Shown: piece by piece, positions 16,214 through 25,290 of the stretch
Position numbering within the stretch: the stretch's first letter is position 1
Layout of the letters: each line of letters starts with the position of its first letter
NCBI GenBank assembly: GCA_046734335.1
Contig: JBKPRA010000019.1
Coordinates: forward strand, 16,617 to 80,616
Reading direction: 5' to 3'
Length of the DNA stretch: 64,000 nt
Source: DATBLE01 sp046734335
GTDB lineage: Bacteria; Actinomycetota; Thermoleophilia; Gaiellales; Gaiellaceae
Notes under the pieces: generated by a model
What the model was told of the DNA's origin: nothing
Seen by the model: the letters and a program-made list of their open reading frames with translations, nothing else
Databases searched by the model: none
Position numbers and translations under genes: made by a program

Positions 16214-17235
16214 CCTACGTGCCTGCCCCCGACCGGTACACGGCGATGCGCTACAACCGCTGCGGAGCGAGCGGCCTGCAGCTACCGGCGATCTCGCTCG
16301 GGCTCTGGCAGGGATTCGGGGATGACCGGCCGCTCGACATCGGGCGCGCGATCGTGCGCCGGGCGTTCGACCTGGGGATCACCCACTTCGATCTCGCCAA
16401 CAACTACGGCCCGCCGTACGGGTCCGCCGAGAAGAACTTCGGACGCCTCCTCGCTCAGGACCTCATGCACCACCGCGACGAGCTCGTGATCTCGACGAAG
16501 GCCGGCTACGACATGTGGCCGGGCCCCTACGGGGAGTGGGGTTCGCGCAAGTACTTGCACGCGAGCCTCGACCAAAGCCTCCGCCGGTTGGGGGTCGACT
16601 ACGTCGACATCTTCTACTCCCACCGCTTCGACCCGGAGACTCCGCTCGAGGAGACGATGGGGGCGTTGGCCACCGCCGTCCAGCAGGGAAAGGCGCTCTA
16701 TGTCGGCATCTCCTCGTACTCCGCCGGGAAGACGCGCGAGGCGGCGACGATCCTCCGCTCGCTCGGAGTCGACCTGGTGATCCACCAGCCTTCGTACTCG
16801 CTGCTCAACCGGTGGATCGAGCGCGAGTTGCTGGACGTGCTCGAGTCGGAGGGCATCGGCTGCATCGTCTTCTCGCCGCTTGCTCAGGGCATGCTGACGG
16901 ACAAGTACCTCGCCGGGATCCCTGAGGGTTCACGGGCAAGCCGAGAGGGCTCGCTCTCGCCCGAGCTGCTCTCGGCGGAGACGCTCGCAAAGGTCTGCGC
17001 GCTGAACGAGGTCGCCGGCCGGAGAGGTCAATCGCTGGCCCAACTGGCCATTGCCTGGGCACTGCGCGACCGGCGAATCACGTCGGCCCTTCTTGGAGCC
17101 AGCAGCGTCCCCCAGCTCGAGGCCAATGTCGCGGCGCTCGAACGCCCCGACTTCGACCCGGACGAGCTGGCGGAGATCGACCGGTACGCAACCGAGAGCG
17201 GAATCAACCTCTGGGCGGCATCGAGCAGCGAGTAG
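16210..17235 (+). CDS. Aldo/keto reductase (YghZ / glyceraldehyde-3-phosphate reductase type)
   Basis: A 341-residue NADPH-dependent aldo/keto reductase. It has FDLGITHFDLANNYGPPYGSAE with catalytic Asp and Tyr, VISTKAGYDMWPGPYGEWGS with catalytic Lys, and VDYVDIFYSHRFDPETPLEETM. The last two are signatures of the YghZ subgroup, which reduces L-glyceraldehyde 3-phosphate and methylglyoxal. It is in the sugar operon, where it may detoxify aldehydes or reduce a sugar intermediate. The start GTG overlaps the previous stop. Confidence 0.88.
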   Translation: MTYVPAPDRYTAMRYNRCGASGLQLPAISLGLWQGFGDDRPLDIGRAIVRRAFDLGITHFDLANNYGPPYGSAEKNFGRLLAQDLMHHRDELVISTKAGYDMWPGPYGEWGSRKYLHASLDQSLRRLGVDYVDIFYSHRFDPETPLEETMGALATAVQQGKALYVGISSYSAGKTREAATILRSLGVDLVIHQPSYSLLNRWIERELLDVLESEGIGCIVFSPLAQGMLTDKYLAGIPEGSRASREGSLSPELLSAETLAKVCALNEVAGRRGQSLAQLAIAWALRDRRITSALLGASSVPQLEANVAALERPDFDPDELAEIDRYATESGINLWAASSSE

Positions 17236-17249
17236 CCTCTGCGGCTCTG

Positions 17250-17891
17250 GTGGACGAGCTGCTCCGCCGAGTCGATCCGAGCTCGGGCCGGTACGTACTG
17301 GGCATCGCCGGCCCACCCGGCGCGGGCACGTCGACGATTGCGACAGCCGTGGCCGCCGCCGCCGCCGCTCGGCGCGGGACCGGCTTTGCAGCCGTGGCGC
17401 CGATGGACGGCTTCCACCGGTCCAACGAGGATCTCGACGCGCACGGCCTACTGGCGGTCAAGGGGGCGCCGGAGACCTTCGATGTGGCGGCCCTCGTCGA
17501 GCGCCTCCGCGACGTTCGCGCGCTGCCCGGCGAGACCGTGCATTGGCCCGGGTTCGACCGGGGGCGCGAGCAGACTGTCAGGGACGCGATCGCCATCCTG
17601 CCGACAACCCGGCTGGTCGTGGTCGAAGGCAACTACCTCCTCCTCGACAAGCCGCACTGGCGTGAGCTGCGCCCCCTGCTCGACGAGACCTGGTACGTCG
17701 ACGCTCCGCTGCTCGTGCTGCGGACACGGCTGCTCGAGCGGGCACGTGCCGGTGGGCGAAGCGAGACGGAAGCGATCGCTCACGTCGACGGAAGCGATCT
17801 CCGGAATGCACGGCTGGTAGCAGCCACCAAGACGATCGCCGATCGGCAGCTGGCCGGCGCCGCACCAACGGATGCCCGGTGGGGCGACTGA
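17250..17891 (+). CDS. Nucleoside/nucleotide-kinase-family protein (YggC/FrcK-like) with altered Walker A
   Basis: A 213-residue P-loop protein related to the PanK/uridine-kinase fold. MDGFHRSNEDLDAHGLLAVKG and VVVEGNYLLLDKPHWREL are typical of YggC and of kinase-like proteins found with fructose ABC operons. The Walker A segment reads GPPGAGTST at residues 21-29, so the invariant Lys is Thr27. This would be expected to abolish or greatly reduce ATP turnover unless another Lys substitutes. It ends the sugar operon and is followed by a strong hairpin. GTG 17250 is the start. Confidence 0.82.
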   Translation: MDELLRRVDPSSGRYVLGIAGPPGAGTSTIATAVAAAAAARRGTGFAAVAPMDGFHRSNEDLDAHGLLAVKGAPETFDVAALVERLRDVRALPGETVHWPGFDRGREQTVRDAIAILPTTRLVVVEGNYLLLDKPHWRELRPLLDETWYVDAPLLVLRTRLLERARAGGRSETEAIAHVDGSDLRNARLVAATKTIADRQLAGAAPTDARWGD

Positions 17892-17900
17892 GGAGAAATC

Positions 17901-17953
17901 ACCGGCCGCCGCGGGTGACGCTCGTTCGACGGGAGGTAGCCGCGGCGGCCGGT
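17901..17953 (+). terminator. Strong hairpin ending the sugar operon
   Basis: Perfect 14-base arms ACCGGCCGCCGCGG (17901-17914) and its complement (17940-17953) with a 25-nt loop, 9 nt after the kinase stop. There is no good T-tract. The intergenic stretch continues to 18070 without another recognisable element. Confidence 0.6.
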
Positions 17954-18070
17954 TGCTGTTCGACGCCGGGCTGTCGTGGAGGGTGGAGGAAGCGTCTCCG
18001 GCGTCTGTGGTTCGTGACAGAGCTTGCCCCGGGAACCTGAGAGCAGGCTGAGAGGGCGGTTCAGATTCGA

Positions 18071-19309
18071 TTAGGGTGTGGCGCCGGCAAGCACCTTCGA
18101 CGCCAGGACGTCGAGCGCACGCACGGAGAGCTCCAGATGCTCGGGCCTGGTGTCCTCGAGCCGCGTGTGCGACAGGCCGCGAAGGCTCTGGACGAAGAGC
18201 ATCACGGTCGGGATTCCGGCCCGGGCGACCTCGGCGGCGTCGTGCAGCGGGCCGCTCGGCAGCCGGTGGCACGTGTCCGCGACCTCGGTGATCGCCTCCT
18301 CCGTAAGCGCGATCAGCGCCTCGTCGAACAGGATCGGCTCGATCCCCCAGATCCGCTCCCATGCCACCTCGACGTCCTCCTCGGCGGCGAACCGGGCGGT
18401 GGCGGCCTTGGCCTCGTCGAGCATCGCCGCCAGCTTGTCTGCGTCGAGGTGCCGCTGGTCGAGCAACTGCTCCGCCGTCTCCACCACCGAGGTGACGATT
18501 CCGGGACGGCAGACGACGTTGCCACTGGTGCAGACCGCGCCGTCACCGGTCTCGGCCGCGATCCGGCGAATGTCGAGCGCCAGCTTCGCAGCTCCCGCGA
18601 GCGCGTCCCGGCGCTTGTCCATCGGCGTCGAGCCGGCGTGGGCCGCCTGGCCGGTCCACGTGACCCGGTGGCGCTCGACACCGAAGGTGCCGAGTACGAC
18701 CCCGAGCGGGAGATCCAGCGACTCCAGCACCGGCCCCTGCTCGATGTGTAGCTCGAGGTAGGCGGCGGCCTTCTCCAGCTGGGACCGCGAGTCGGTCGCG
18801 CGGTCGAGGTCGACGCCGTGGGCGGCGAGCGCGTCCGGCAGCGAGACGCCGTCGCGGTCGGTCAGCTGCCGCAGCTCGTCCTGGTCGCGCATCGACCCGG
18901 CCGCCGCGCTCGAGCCGAACAGGGAGCGTCCGAAGCGCGCGCCCTCCTCGTCGGCCCAGTTGACGAGGCGGACGGTCAGCGACGGCGTCCCGTCCCCGGC
19001 GATGCGGCGCAGCACCTCGACCCCGGCGAGAACGTTCAGGCAGCCGTCGAGCCAGCCTCCGTTCGGCACCGAGTCGATGTGCCCGCCGATCAGGAGCCCG
19101 CGGTCGGATTCCCCGGCGAGCGTGAACCACTGATTCCCCGCCTCGTCGATCTTCTCCTCGACCGGGACGCCGTCGAGCCGATCGCGAAGCCATTCGCGCG
19201 CCCGGGCCCAGGTTTCTGTCCAGGCGACCCGCTGGGCGCCGCCCTCGTCGCCGGTCAGCTCCTGGAGCTCGCGAAGCTCGGTGACGGTGCGCGACGGATC
19301 GAGCGGCAC
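18071..19309 (-). CDS. M20-family Zn hydrolase (N-carbamoyl-amino-acid / allantoate amidohydrolase type), copy 1
   Basis: A 412-residue dinuclear-metal amidohydrolase that removes a carbamoyl group from ureido acids. The metal-site segments are GGHIDSVPNGGWLDGCLNV, NWADEEGARFG and LELHIEQGPVLE, with the dimerisation/bridging region AHAGSTPMDKRRDAL and the last ligand in the GLSHTRLED region. GTG 19309 gives the usual family length and follows TAGAGT by 7 nt; the open frame continues upstream without need. One of three paralogues in this window. Confidence 0.88.
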   Translation of the reverse strand: MPLDPSRTVTELRELQELTGDEGGAQRVAWTETWARAREWLRDRLDGVPVEEKIDEAGNQWFTLAGESDRGLLIGGHIDSVPNGGWLDGCLNVLAGVEVLRRIAGDGTPSLTVRLVNWADEEGARFGRSLFGSSAAAGSMRDQDELRQLTDRDGVSLPDALAAHGVDLDRATDSRSQLEKAAAYLELHIEQGPVLESLDLPLGVVLGTFGVERHRVTWTGQAAHAGSTPMDKRRDALAGAAKLALDIRRIAAETGDGAVCTSGNVVCRPGIVTSVVETAEQLLDQRHLDADKLAAMLDEAKAATARFAAEEDVEVAWERIWGIEPILFDEALIALTEEAITEVADTCHRLPSGPLHDAAEVARAGIPTVMLFVQSLRGLSHTRLEDTRPEHLELSVRALDVLASKVLAGATP

Positions 19310-19316
19310 GGGGACG

Positions 19317-19322
19317 ACTCTA
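19317..19322 (-). promoter_or_regulatory. Leaderless-type -10 box TAGAGT
   Basis: TAGAGT ends 7 nt before GTG 19309 of the M20 hydrolase; this decides the start. Confidence 0.55.
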
Positions 19323-19379
19323 GCGCCCGATGCCGACCCTTTCCGTTTCACCAACCGGTCGCAAGCGGACTCTCGCCCG

Positions 19380-21587
19380 CTAGCGCGACGCGGCGGCGGC
19401 GGCAGGCGCCTCGATCTGCACCCGCGGGAGCCAGTTGAGCCACCGCGGCAGATACCAGTTCCAGCGGCCGAGCAGGTGCATGGTGGCCGGGAGGACAACC
19501 GAGCGGATGATCGTGGCGTCGATCAGCAGCGCGACGGCGACCCCGAAGCCCATCTGCTGGAACATGATCAGCTCGCCGCTCGCGAAGCCGGCGAACACGG
19601 CGACGATGATCAGGGCCGCGCCGGTGATGATCCGCGCGGTCGAAGCCACGCCGAAGACGACCGCCTGCGTCGTCCGGTCGCCGTCGTCCGGCCCGCCGTG
19701 CGCACGAAGCTCGTCGTAACGCTCCTTGATCCGGCTGAGCAGGAACACCTGGTAGTCCATCGAGAGGCCGAACAGCACGGAGAAGAGGAAGAGCGGCACC
19801 CAGGCTTCGATCGTGTCCACCTGGTGGAACCCGAAGATCCCGGCTGCGAACCCGTCCTGGAAGACGAGCACGAGCAGCCCGTACGCGGCGCCGACCGAAA
19901 GCAGGTTGAGCAGCACCGAGGTCGCCGCCACCACCAGTGAACGGAAGACGATCGTCAGGAAGACGAGCGTCAGCCCGAGGACGAGCGCGATCACCCATGG
20001 CGCCGGGCCGATCACGGAGTCGAAGTAGTCGATGTTCTCGGACGTCGTGCCGCCGACCAGAACCTCTGCGTCGGTGCGCTCGAACGTCCGTGGGACGATG
20101 TGCGAGCGCAGGTCGCGAACCGCGGCGACCGCGCGGTCACCGGAGGGGTCGCCGCGTACCGGCGCGACGAGGACGGCCACGGCTCCGTCGCGCGAGCGGC
20201 CGGTGCTGCCCCGCCCGAAACGCGGATCCGACGCCAGCTCGGTCCGGAGCCGCGCCAGGGCCTCGCGGCTCGCCGGCTCCGTCGCACCCCTGGCCACCAC
20301 CACCTCGACGGGGCTCGTCGTCGCACCGGGGAAGTCGCGCTGGAGCGCCGCGTAGCCCTGCCGTGACTCGAAGCGGTCGGGAAGGGCCGTCACGCCGCTC
20401 GTCCCCACGTGCATGCCGAGGAGCGGCGAGGCGGCCGCGAGCAGGACGGCGATCGCGAGCGCGAGCCAGAGCCCGGGCCGGCGCAGCGCACCCCGCACGA
20501 TCGTGCCCCAGAAGCGCCCCTCGGGGTTGGACTGCTCGAGCGAGCGCCGGCCGAAGAACGGAATGCGCCACCGGTCGACGCCGTCGCCGATCAGCCCGAG
20601 CAAGGCCGGCAGCAAGGTCGCGGAGGCAACCACGGACACTGCCCCGACCACGATCGCGCCGACGGCGAGGCTGCGCATGATCGAGTTCGGAACGATCAGC
20701 ATCCCGAACATCGCGATCACGAACGTCGTCCCGCTGAACACGACTGCGCGGTTCGCCGTCGAGGCAGTGGCGGCGATCGCGTCGAACTGCTCGCGGCCCC
20801 GGCCGCGCTCCTCGCGGAAGCGCGAAACCACGAACAGGGCGTAATCGATCCCGAGCGCCAGGCCCATCCCCGTGAGCATGTTCACGACGAAGATGGACAG
20901 GTTGAACGCCTGGGCGAGCAAAGCGACGAGGCCGAGCGCGACGACGATCGAGGGGAGCGTGATCATCAGCGGCATCAGCCCGGCGACCACGGACCCGAAC
21001 ACGAGGAGCAGGATGATCAGGGCGGCCGGCAGGCCGATCCGGAGCTCCCCATTCTGGAGGTCGCTCTCCGACAGCTTGTTGAAGTCGCGGTCGATCGTCT
21101 TCTGACCGGTGACCGAGACGTCGAATCCCGGTTGCTCGTCCGCCCGGTGCACCGCGGCGACGATGTGGTCGATGCCGTCGTCGGAGGCGTCGGCGAACTG
21201 CACCATCGCTGCCCGGCGGTCCCGCGAGACGAGCGTCGGGTTCGTCGAGCTCAGGTAGGTGCGAACGGCGTCGACGCCCCCGGCCGAGCGGATCTCGCGG
21301 CCGAGCGAACGGACCACGGCATCGAACCGGGGCGTGTGTGCCCGGTAGCGGTCGGAGCGCACGACGACGATGTCGGTCATCGCCGCGCCTACGGTCGGCG
21401 GGAAGGACGCAGCGAGCAGATCGTCGGCGCGCTGCGACTGCGGATCGTTCGTCGGGTTGCCCTCGGTGGTCAGCGTGAGGAAGGCGCCGATCGCGACGAC
21501 CGCCAGCACGATCAGGACGATCCAGGCAGCGATCGTGCGCCACGGATGCCGGGCGCAGGCCAACGCAGTCCTCTGCAGGCCCCCCAT
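19380..21587 (-). CDS. MMPL/RND-family transporter
   Basis: A 735-residue membrane protein with the MMPL pattern: one N-terminal segment (TIAAWIVLIVLAVVAIGAFL), an extracytoplasmic domain, then five to six segments. The block GMGLALGIDYALFVVSRFREE appears in the first half and FLFSVLFGLSMDYQVFLLSRIKE in the second. These are proton-relay segments of RND-like lipid or drug exporters. TAGAGT lies 10 nt before its ATG (minus strand 21598-21603). The substrate is not predictable; neighbours are catabolic rather than lipid genes. Confidence 0.92.
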   Translation of the reverse strand: MGGLQRTALACARHPWRTIAAWIVLIVLAVVAIGAFLTLTTEGNPTNDPQSQRADDLLAASFPPTVGAAMTDIVVVRSDRYRAHTPRFDAVVRSLGREIRSAGGVDAVRTYLSSTNPTLVSRDRRAAMVQFADASDDGIDHIVAAVHRADEQPGFDVSVTGQKTIDRDFNKLSESDLQNGELRIGLPAALIILLLVFGSVVAGLMPLMITLPSIVVALGLVALLAQAFNLSIFVVNMLTGMGLALGIDYALFVVSRFREERGRGREQFDAIAATASTANRAVVFSGTTFVIAMFGMLIVPNSIMRSLAVGAIVVGAVSVVASATLLPALLGLIGDGVDRWRIPFFGRRSLEQSNPEGRFWGTIVRGALRRPGLWLALAIAVLLAAASPLLGMHVGTSGVTALPDRFESRQGYAALQRDFPGATTSPVEVVVARGATEPASREALARLRTELASDPRFGRGSTGRSRDGAVAVLVAPVRGDPSGDRAVAAVRDLRSHIVPRTFERTDAEVLVGGTTSENIDYFDSVIGPAPWVIALVLGLTLVFLTIVFRSLVVAATSVLLNLLSVGAAYGLLVLVFQDGFAAGIFGFHQVDTIEAWVPLFLFSVLFGLSMDYQVFLLSRIKERYDELRAHGGPDDGDRTTQAVVFGVASTARIITGAALIIVAVFAGFASGELIMFQQMGFGVAVALLIDATIIRSVVLPATMHLLGRWNWYLPRWLNWLPRVQIEAPAAAAASR

Positions 21588-21648
21588 CCTGGACCGGACT
21601 CTACCCGCGATGCCCTGCTGCGCGACCCGCCGGGAGCGGACGTTTGCC

Positions 21649-21654
21649 TACGAT
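21649..21654 (+). promoter_or_regulatory. Leaderless-type -10 box TACGAT
   Basis: TACGAT ends 6 nt before ATG 21661 of the FAD oxidase. It supports this ATG over the much earlier start of the same open frame at 21370. Confidence 0.5.
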
Positions 21655-21660
21655 CGCCGT

Positions 21661-22818
21661 ATGACGACGAGATCCGACGTGGCGGTGATCGGCGGTGGTG
21701 CCGTCGGCGTCTGCTGTGCGCTGGAGCTGGCTCGGCGCGGCGCCCGGGTGACGCTGTACGAGCGGGGACCGACCCTCGCGTCGGGCTGCTCGGCCGGGAA
21801 CGCCGGTCTGATCTGCCCGAGCCACTCGACGCCCATCGCCAACCCGACCTCTCTGCGCAACGGCCTGCGCTGGATGTGGAAGCGCGACAGCCCCTTCTAC
21901 CTGCGCCCGCGGCCGGGCGTGCTCCCGTGGTTGGCACGCTTCGCGCTCGCCTCCCGCCATCCGGGGGAGGGTGCGGCGGCGATCCGCGAGTTGTCGATCG
22001 CGAGCCTGGAGCTGCACGCTCAGCTCGGTTCCGAGCTGAAGACGAGCTTCGAGCGCACCGGCACCCTCAACGTCTACGAAACGCACGAGGGCCTGGAGGC
22101 CGAGGCCCGGGCCGCAGCCCGCTCCGGGCTTCCGTTCGAGGTCTTCGACGCGGACGGAACCCGAGGGCTCGAGCCGGCGTTGATCGGACCGGTCGCCGGA
22201 TCGGTGCGCTATCCGCAGGAGGGCCGGGTCGACCCGAAGCGGTTCGTCGAGGCGATGGGCGCTGCGGCTATGGATGCGGGGGTCGACATCCGCGTCGGCG
22301 CCGAGATCCGATCACCGGACGAGCTCGACGCCGAGACGGTGGTGGTCGCCGCGGGCGCCTGGTCGAAGCGGCTGGTCGAGCTTCCACTGGAGGGCGGCAA
22401 GGGGTACCACGTCGACTACGAGCTTTCGGAGGACGCGCCCCACATCCCTACGTGGGTGCAGGAGACGTGGACGATCGCAACGCCCCTGCCGGACCGGCTG
22501 CGGCTGTCGGGGACGCTGGAGCTCGCCGGGCTCGACCTCTCGATCTCCGAACAGAGGGTCGCGAAGATCCGCACCGGCGGCGAACGCTGGTTCCGCGGCC
22601 TCCGCAGCAGGCGCGTGCTGGAGACATGGGCAGGGCTGCGGCCGTGCCTCCCCGACGGCCTTCCGGCAATCGGTCGGCTGGACGGCGTCGTGGTCGCTAC
22701 CGGTCACGCGATGAAGGGCGTGTCACTCGCGCCGATCACCGCCCGGCTGGTGGCGCAGCTGCTCTCGGGCGAGCCCCCGGAGCACGACCTGACGCTCTTC
22801 CGGCCGGACCGTTTCTAG
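21661..22818 (+). CDS. FAD-dependent D-amino-acid dehydrogenase-like oxidoreductase (DadA family)
   Basis: A 385-residue flavoprotein. The N-terminal Rossmann motif VAVIGGGAVGVCCALELARRGA binds FAD, followed by SGCSAGNAGLICPSHSTPI, a DadA-like flavin segment. The C-terminal WAGLRPCLPDGLPAIG with VVVATGHAMKGVSLAP is the standard second FAD-binding block. It is predicted to oxidise a D-amino acid or related amine. The ketopantoate-reductase fusion gene follows 10 bp later, though with its own predicted leaderless box. Confidence 0.88.
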   Translation: MTTRSDVAVIGGGAVGVCCALELARRGARVTLYERGPTLASGCSAGNAGLICPSHSTPIANPTSLRNGLRWMWKRDSPFYLRPRPGVLPWLARFALASRHPGEGAAAIRELSIASLELHAQLGSELKTSFERTGTLNVYETHEGLEAEARAAARSGLPFEVFDADGTRGLEPALIGPVAGSVRYPQEGRVDPKRFVEAMGAAAMDAGVDIRVGAEIRSPDELDAETVVVAAGAWSKRLVELPLEGGKGYHVDYELSEDAPHIPTWVQETWTIATPLPDRLRLSGTLELAGLDLSISEQRVAKIRTGGERWFRGLRSRRVLETWAGLRPCLPDGLPAIGRLDGVVVATGHAMKGVSLAPITARLVAQLLSGEPPEHDLTLFRPDRF

Positions 22819-22821
22819 AGT
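22816..22821 (+). promoter_or_regulatory. Leaderless-type -10 box TAGAGT
   Basis: TAGAGT ends 7 nt before GTG 22829. It overlaps the stop codon of the upstream oxidase gene. Confidence 0.5.
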
Positions 22822-22828
22822 TCCCCGG

Positions 22829-24160
22829 GTGAAGATCGCGATCGTCGGCGCCGGGGCGATGGGCTCGGTGTATGCCGGGCTCCTGGCGGACGCCGGAAAC
22901 GAGGTGTGGGCGGTCGACCGCCGCGCCGACCTCGTCGAGGCGATCCGCGCCGGCGGGCTCCGCGTCGAGGGGGCGAGCGGCGACCGTACCGTACGGATCG
23001 ACGCGACCACCGATCCGGCCGAAGCGGGCGAGGCCGAGCTGATCGTCCTCGCCACCAAGGCGATGAACGTGACCGCCGCGGCCGAGGCATCGCGCCCGCT
23101 CATGGGCGCGGACACGGTCGTGCTCTCGATCCAGAACGGCCTCGGAGGCCCGGATGCCGCAGCGGCGGTGCTCGGCGACGACCGCGTCGTCGTCGGCGTG
23201 GCAGGCGGCTTCGGCGCCTCGGTGGTCGCGCCCGGCCACGTCCACCACAACGGCTTCGAACTCGTCCGGCTGGGCGAGCGCTCCGGGCCGACGACCCCGA
23301 GGATCGAGGCCCTGGCAGAGCTCTGGCGACGGGCGGGTTTCACCGTCCGCACCTACGACGACGTCGACCGGCTCGTCTGGGAAAAGCTGATCTGCAACGT
23401 CGCCTTCAGCGGGACGTGCTCCGTGCTCGGGCGCACGATCGGAGAGGTGATCGCGAACGAGCACGCGTGGCCGGTGGCCGCGCAGTGCGCCGTCGAGGCC
23501 TACGAGGTGGCGCAGGCGCGGGGGATCGGACTGGGTTTCGACGACCCGGTCGCCCACGTCCGCGCGTTCGGAGAGGCGATTCCCGCCGCCAAGCCCTCGA
23601 TGCTGCTCGACCTGGAGGCGGGCCTGCCCACCGAGGTCGACTTCATCAACGGCGCGATCCCGCGCGAGGGCGCGCGGGTCGGCGTGCCGGCGCCCTCCAA
23701 CGAGACGGTCAGCGCGCTCGTGCGCGCGCTCGAGCAGAGCCCGCTCGACGCCGCGCTGGAGGATCTGCGCGTGGCGCTTCGCGCCGACCGCGTCACGCTG
23801 AGGCAGGACGTTCCCGGCGATTACGCTTACCCCGTGACCGCGGAGGCGTTGGGTGCACGAGCAGGCTCGCTGCGCGACGAGCGGACCGTCGACCTGCGGA
23901 CACAGCCCGTCGTGGCGTTGCTCCAACGCGGCGACCAGGTCGTTCAAGACGACACCCGGAGCGCCTTCGACGACCCTGCGTTCCACCGCATGCTCGACAC
24001 GTACGGCGGACTCGCCGCGCAGATCGTCACGCCGGTCATCAGGGACGACCGGCTCGAGGCGATCATCTCGGTGCACGTGCTCGGCGCGCCCCGGTCCTGG
24101 AGCGACGAGGACGCGGCGACGTGTCGCCGCGCAGCCGTCCGCGTGCAGGAGCTCCTCTGA
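22829..24160 (+). CDS. Ketopantoate reductase-family protein fused to a C-terminal GAF domain
   Basis: A 443-residue fusion. Residues 1 to about 303 are a complete PanE/ApbA-type reductase: NADP motif KIAIVGAGAMGSVYAGLLADAG, IVLATKAMNVTAAAEA, SIQNGLGG, the catalytic Lys region LVWEKLICNVAFSGTCSVLG, and PSMLLDLEAGLPTEVDFING. The remaining ~140 residues form a GAF domain (RVTLRQDVPGDYAYPV, VDLRTQPVVALLQRGDQVVQ, AAQIVTPVIRDDRLEAIIS). The normal family is about 300 residues, so the fusion is the odd feature. No stop or clear start separates the parts. The enzyme may act on a 2-keto acid other than ketopantoate. Its stop overlaps the next ATG. Confidence 0.88.
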   Translation: MKIAIVGAGAMGSVYAGLLADAGNEVWAVDRRADLVEAIRAGGLRVEGASGDRTVRIDATTDPAEAGEAELIVLATKAMNVTAAAEASRPLMGADTVVLSIQNGLGGPDAAAAVLGDDRVVVGVAGGFGASVVAPGHVHHNGFELVRLGERSGPTTPRIEALAELWRRAGFTVRTYDDVDRLVWEKLICNVAFSGTCSVLGRTIGEVIANEHAWPVAAQCAVEAYEVAQARGIGLGFDDPVAHVRAFGEAIPAAKPSMLLDLEAGLPTEVDFINGAIPREGARVGVPAPSNETVSALVRALEQSPLDAALEDLRVALRADRVTLRQDVPGDYAYPVTAEALGARAGSLRDERTVDLRTQPVVALLQRGDQVVQDDTRSAFDDPAFHRMLDTYGGLAAQIVTPVIRDDRLEAIISVHVLGAPRSWSDEDAATCRRAAVRVQELL

Positions 24161-25170
24161 TGCACAACCGCTGGCATCCCGACCTCGAGCCGATCGTCGA
24201 GGTCGCTCCCGCCGAGGAGATTCGGCTCGAGTGCGCAGACGGCCTCGACGGTCAGCTCACCCGCGAGAGTTCGCACGCCGATGCCGGCTCGCTCGACCTC
24301 GGCCTCGGCCACCCACTTACGGGGCCGGTGTACGTCACCGGTGCGGAGCCGGGGGACGTGCTCGAGATCGAGCTGCTCCGCTACGAGACCGTCGACTTCG
24401 GCACCACCGCCGTCATCCCGGGCTTCGGCTACCTCGCCGACCTCTTTCCCGATCCGTATCTGGTCAAGTGGGAGATCGACGGCGGCCTCGCCCGATCGGA
24501 GGAGCTCCCCGGAGTGGCCGTGCCGGAGGACGCCTTCGCGGGCGTGATCGGGGTCGCGCCCTCACACGAGCGGCTGGAGGCGATCCGGCAGCGCGAGGAG
24601 ACGCTGCGAGACCGCGGCCAGCCGGTTGCGGACTCGATGCCCGAGGGCGCCGTGCCGCCGGAGGCGGCCGAGGGGCTCCGCACGATCCCGCCGCGCGAGC
24701 TCGGCGGCAACCTGGACATCCGCCAACTCGTCGCCGGAAGCCGTCTGTGGCTGCCGGTCGACGTCCCCGGCGCGCTGTTCTCGCTCGGCGATCTGCACTT
24801 CGCCCAGGGAGACGGCGAGGTGTGCGGCACCGCGATCGAGGTCGCGGGCGCCGTCACCGTGCGCTTCCAGGTGATCCGCGACGCGGCCCACCGCGGACGC
24901 TTTCCGGCGTTCGAGACGCCCGGCGGCCCCGCACGTCGCTCGTTCGCCACCACCGGCATCCCGGTCGACGTGGGGATGGACCTCAACGTCGCCGCCAGGG
25001 AGGCGCTGATGGAGATGATCGACCACCTCGAGGCGACGTACGAATTCGAGCGGCCCGCTGCCTACGCGCTCTGCAGCGCCACTGTCGACCTCCGGATCTC
25101 CGAGGTGGTGGACGTGCCCTACCCGGTCGTCTCGGCGCTCCTCCCGCTGGACGTTTTCGAGTCCGGCTAG
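24160..25170 (+). CDS. Acetamidase/formamidase family protein
   Basis: A 336-residue cytosolic amidohydrolase of the FmdA/AmdA family, which releases ammonia from short amides. Recognisable segments are TGPVYVTGAEPGDVLEIELL, then NLDIRQLVAGSRLWLPVDVPGALFSLGDLHFAQGDGEV, with the metal-binding GDLHxxQGDGE motif of the family. ATG 24160 shares a base with the TGA of the fusion gene, so the two are coupled. Its partner genes suggest that the amide comes from ring catabolism. The longer open frame upstream is shadow. Confidence 0.88.
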   Translation: MHNRWHPDLEPIVEVAPAEEIRLECADGLDGQLTRESSHADAGSLDLGLGHPLTGPVYVTGAEPGDVLEIELLRYETVDFGTTAVIPGFGYLADLFPDPYLVKWEIDGGLARSEELPGVAVPEDAFAGVIGVAPSHERLEAIRQREETLRDRGQPVADSMPEGAVPPEAAEGLRTIPPRELGGNLDIRQLVAGSRLWLPVDVPGALFSLGDLHFAQGDGEVCGTAIEVAGAVTVRFQVIRDAAHRGRFPAFETPGGPARRSFATTGIPVDVGMDLNVAAREALMEMIDHLEATYEFERPAAYALCSATVDLRISEVVDVPYPVVSALLPLDVFESG

Positions 25171-25187
25171 ACCCTCACGGCGGCAGT

Positions 25188-25208
25188 CCCCGAGTGCCGA
25201 CATCGGGG
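25188..25208. terminator. Weak hairpin between convergent genes
   Basis: CCCCGA (25188-25193) and TCGGGG (25203-25208) with a 9-nt loop, in the 120-bp gap between the convergent formamidase-like and M20 genes. No T-tract. Nothing else is recognised in this gap. Confidence 0.3.
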
Positions 25209-25290
25209 CGGTTGACAATCCCGCCTCGTTTTCCGAGACTCTCCGGCTGTCCTGGCATTGCGGGCGTAACACCGCGGCGTTCCACCGAAC

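Noticed and set aside
20409..22832. An 807-codon open frame on the plus strand
   Set aside because: It runs antisense through the MMPL gene and then out of frame through the oxidase gene. It has no family motifs and extreme Arg/Glu/Asp content typical of shadow frames in high-GC DNA.
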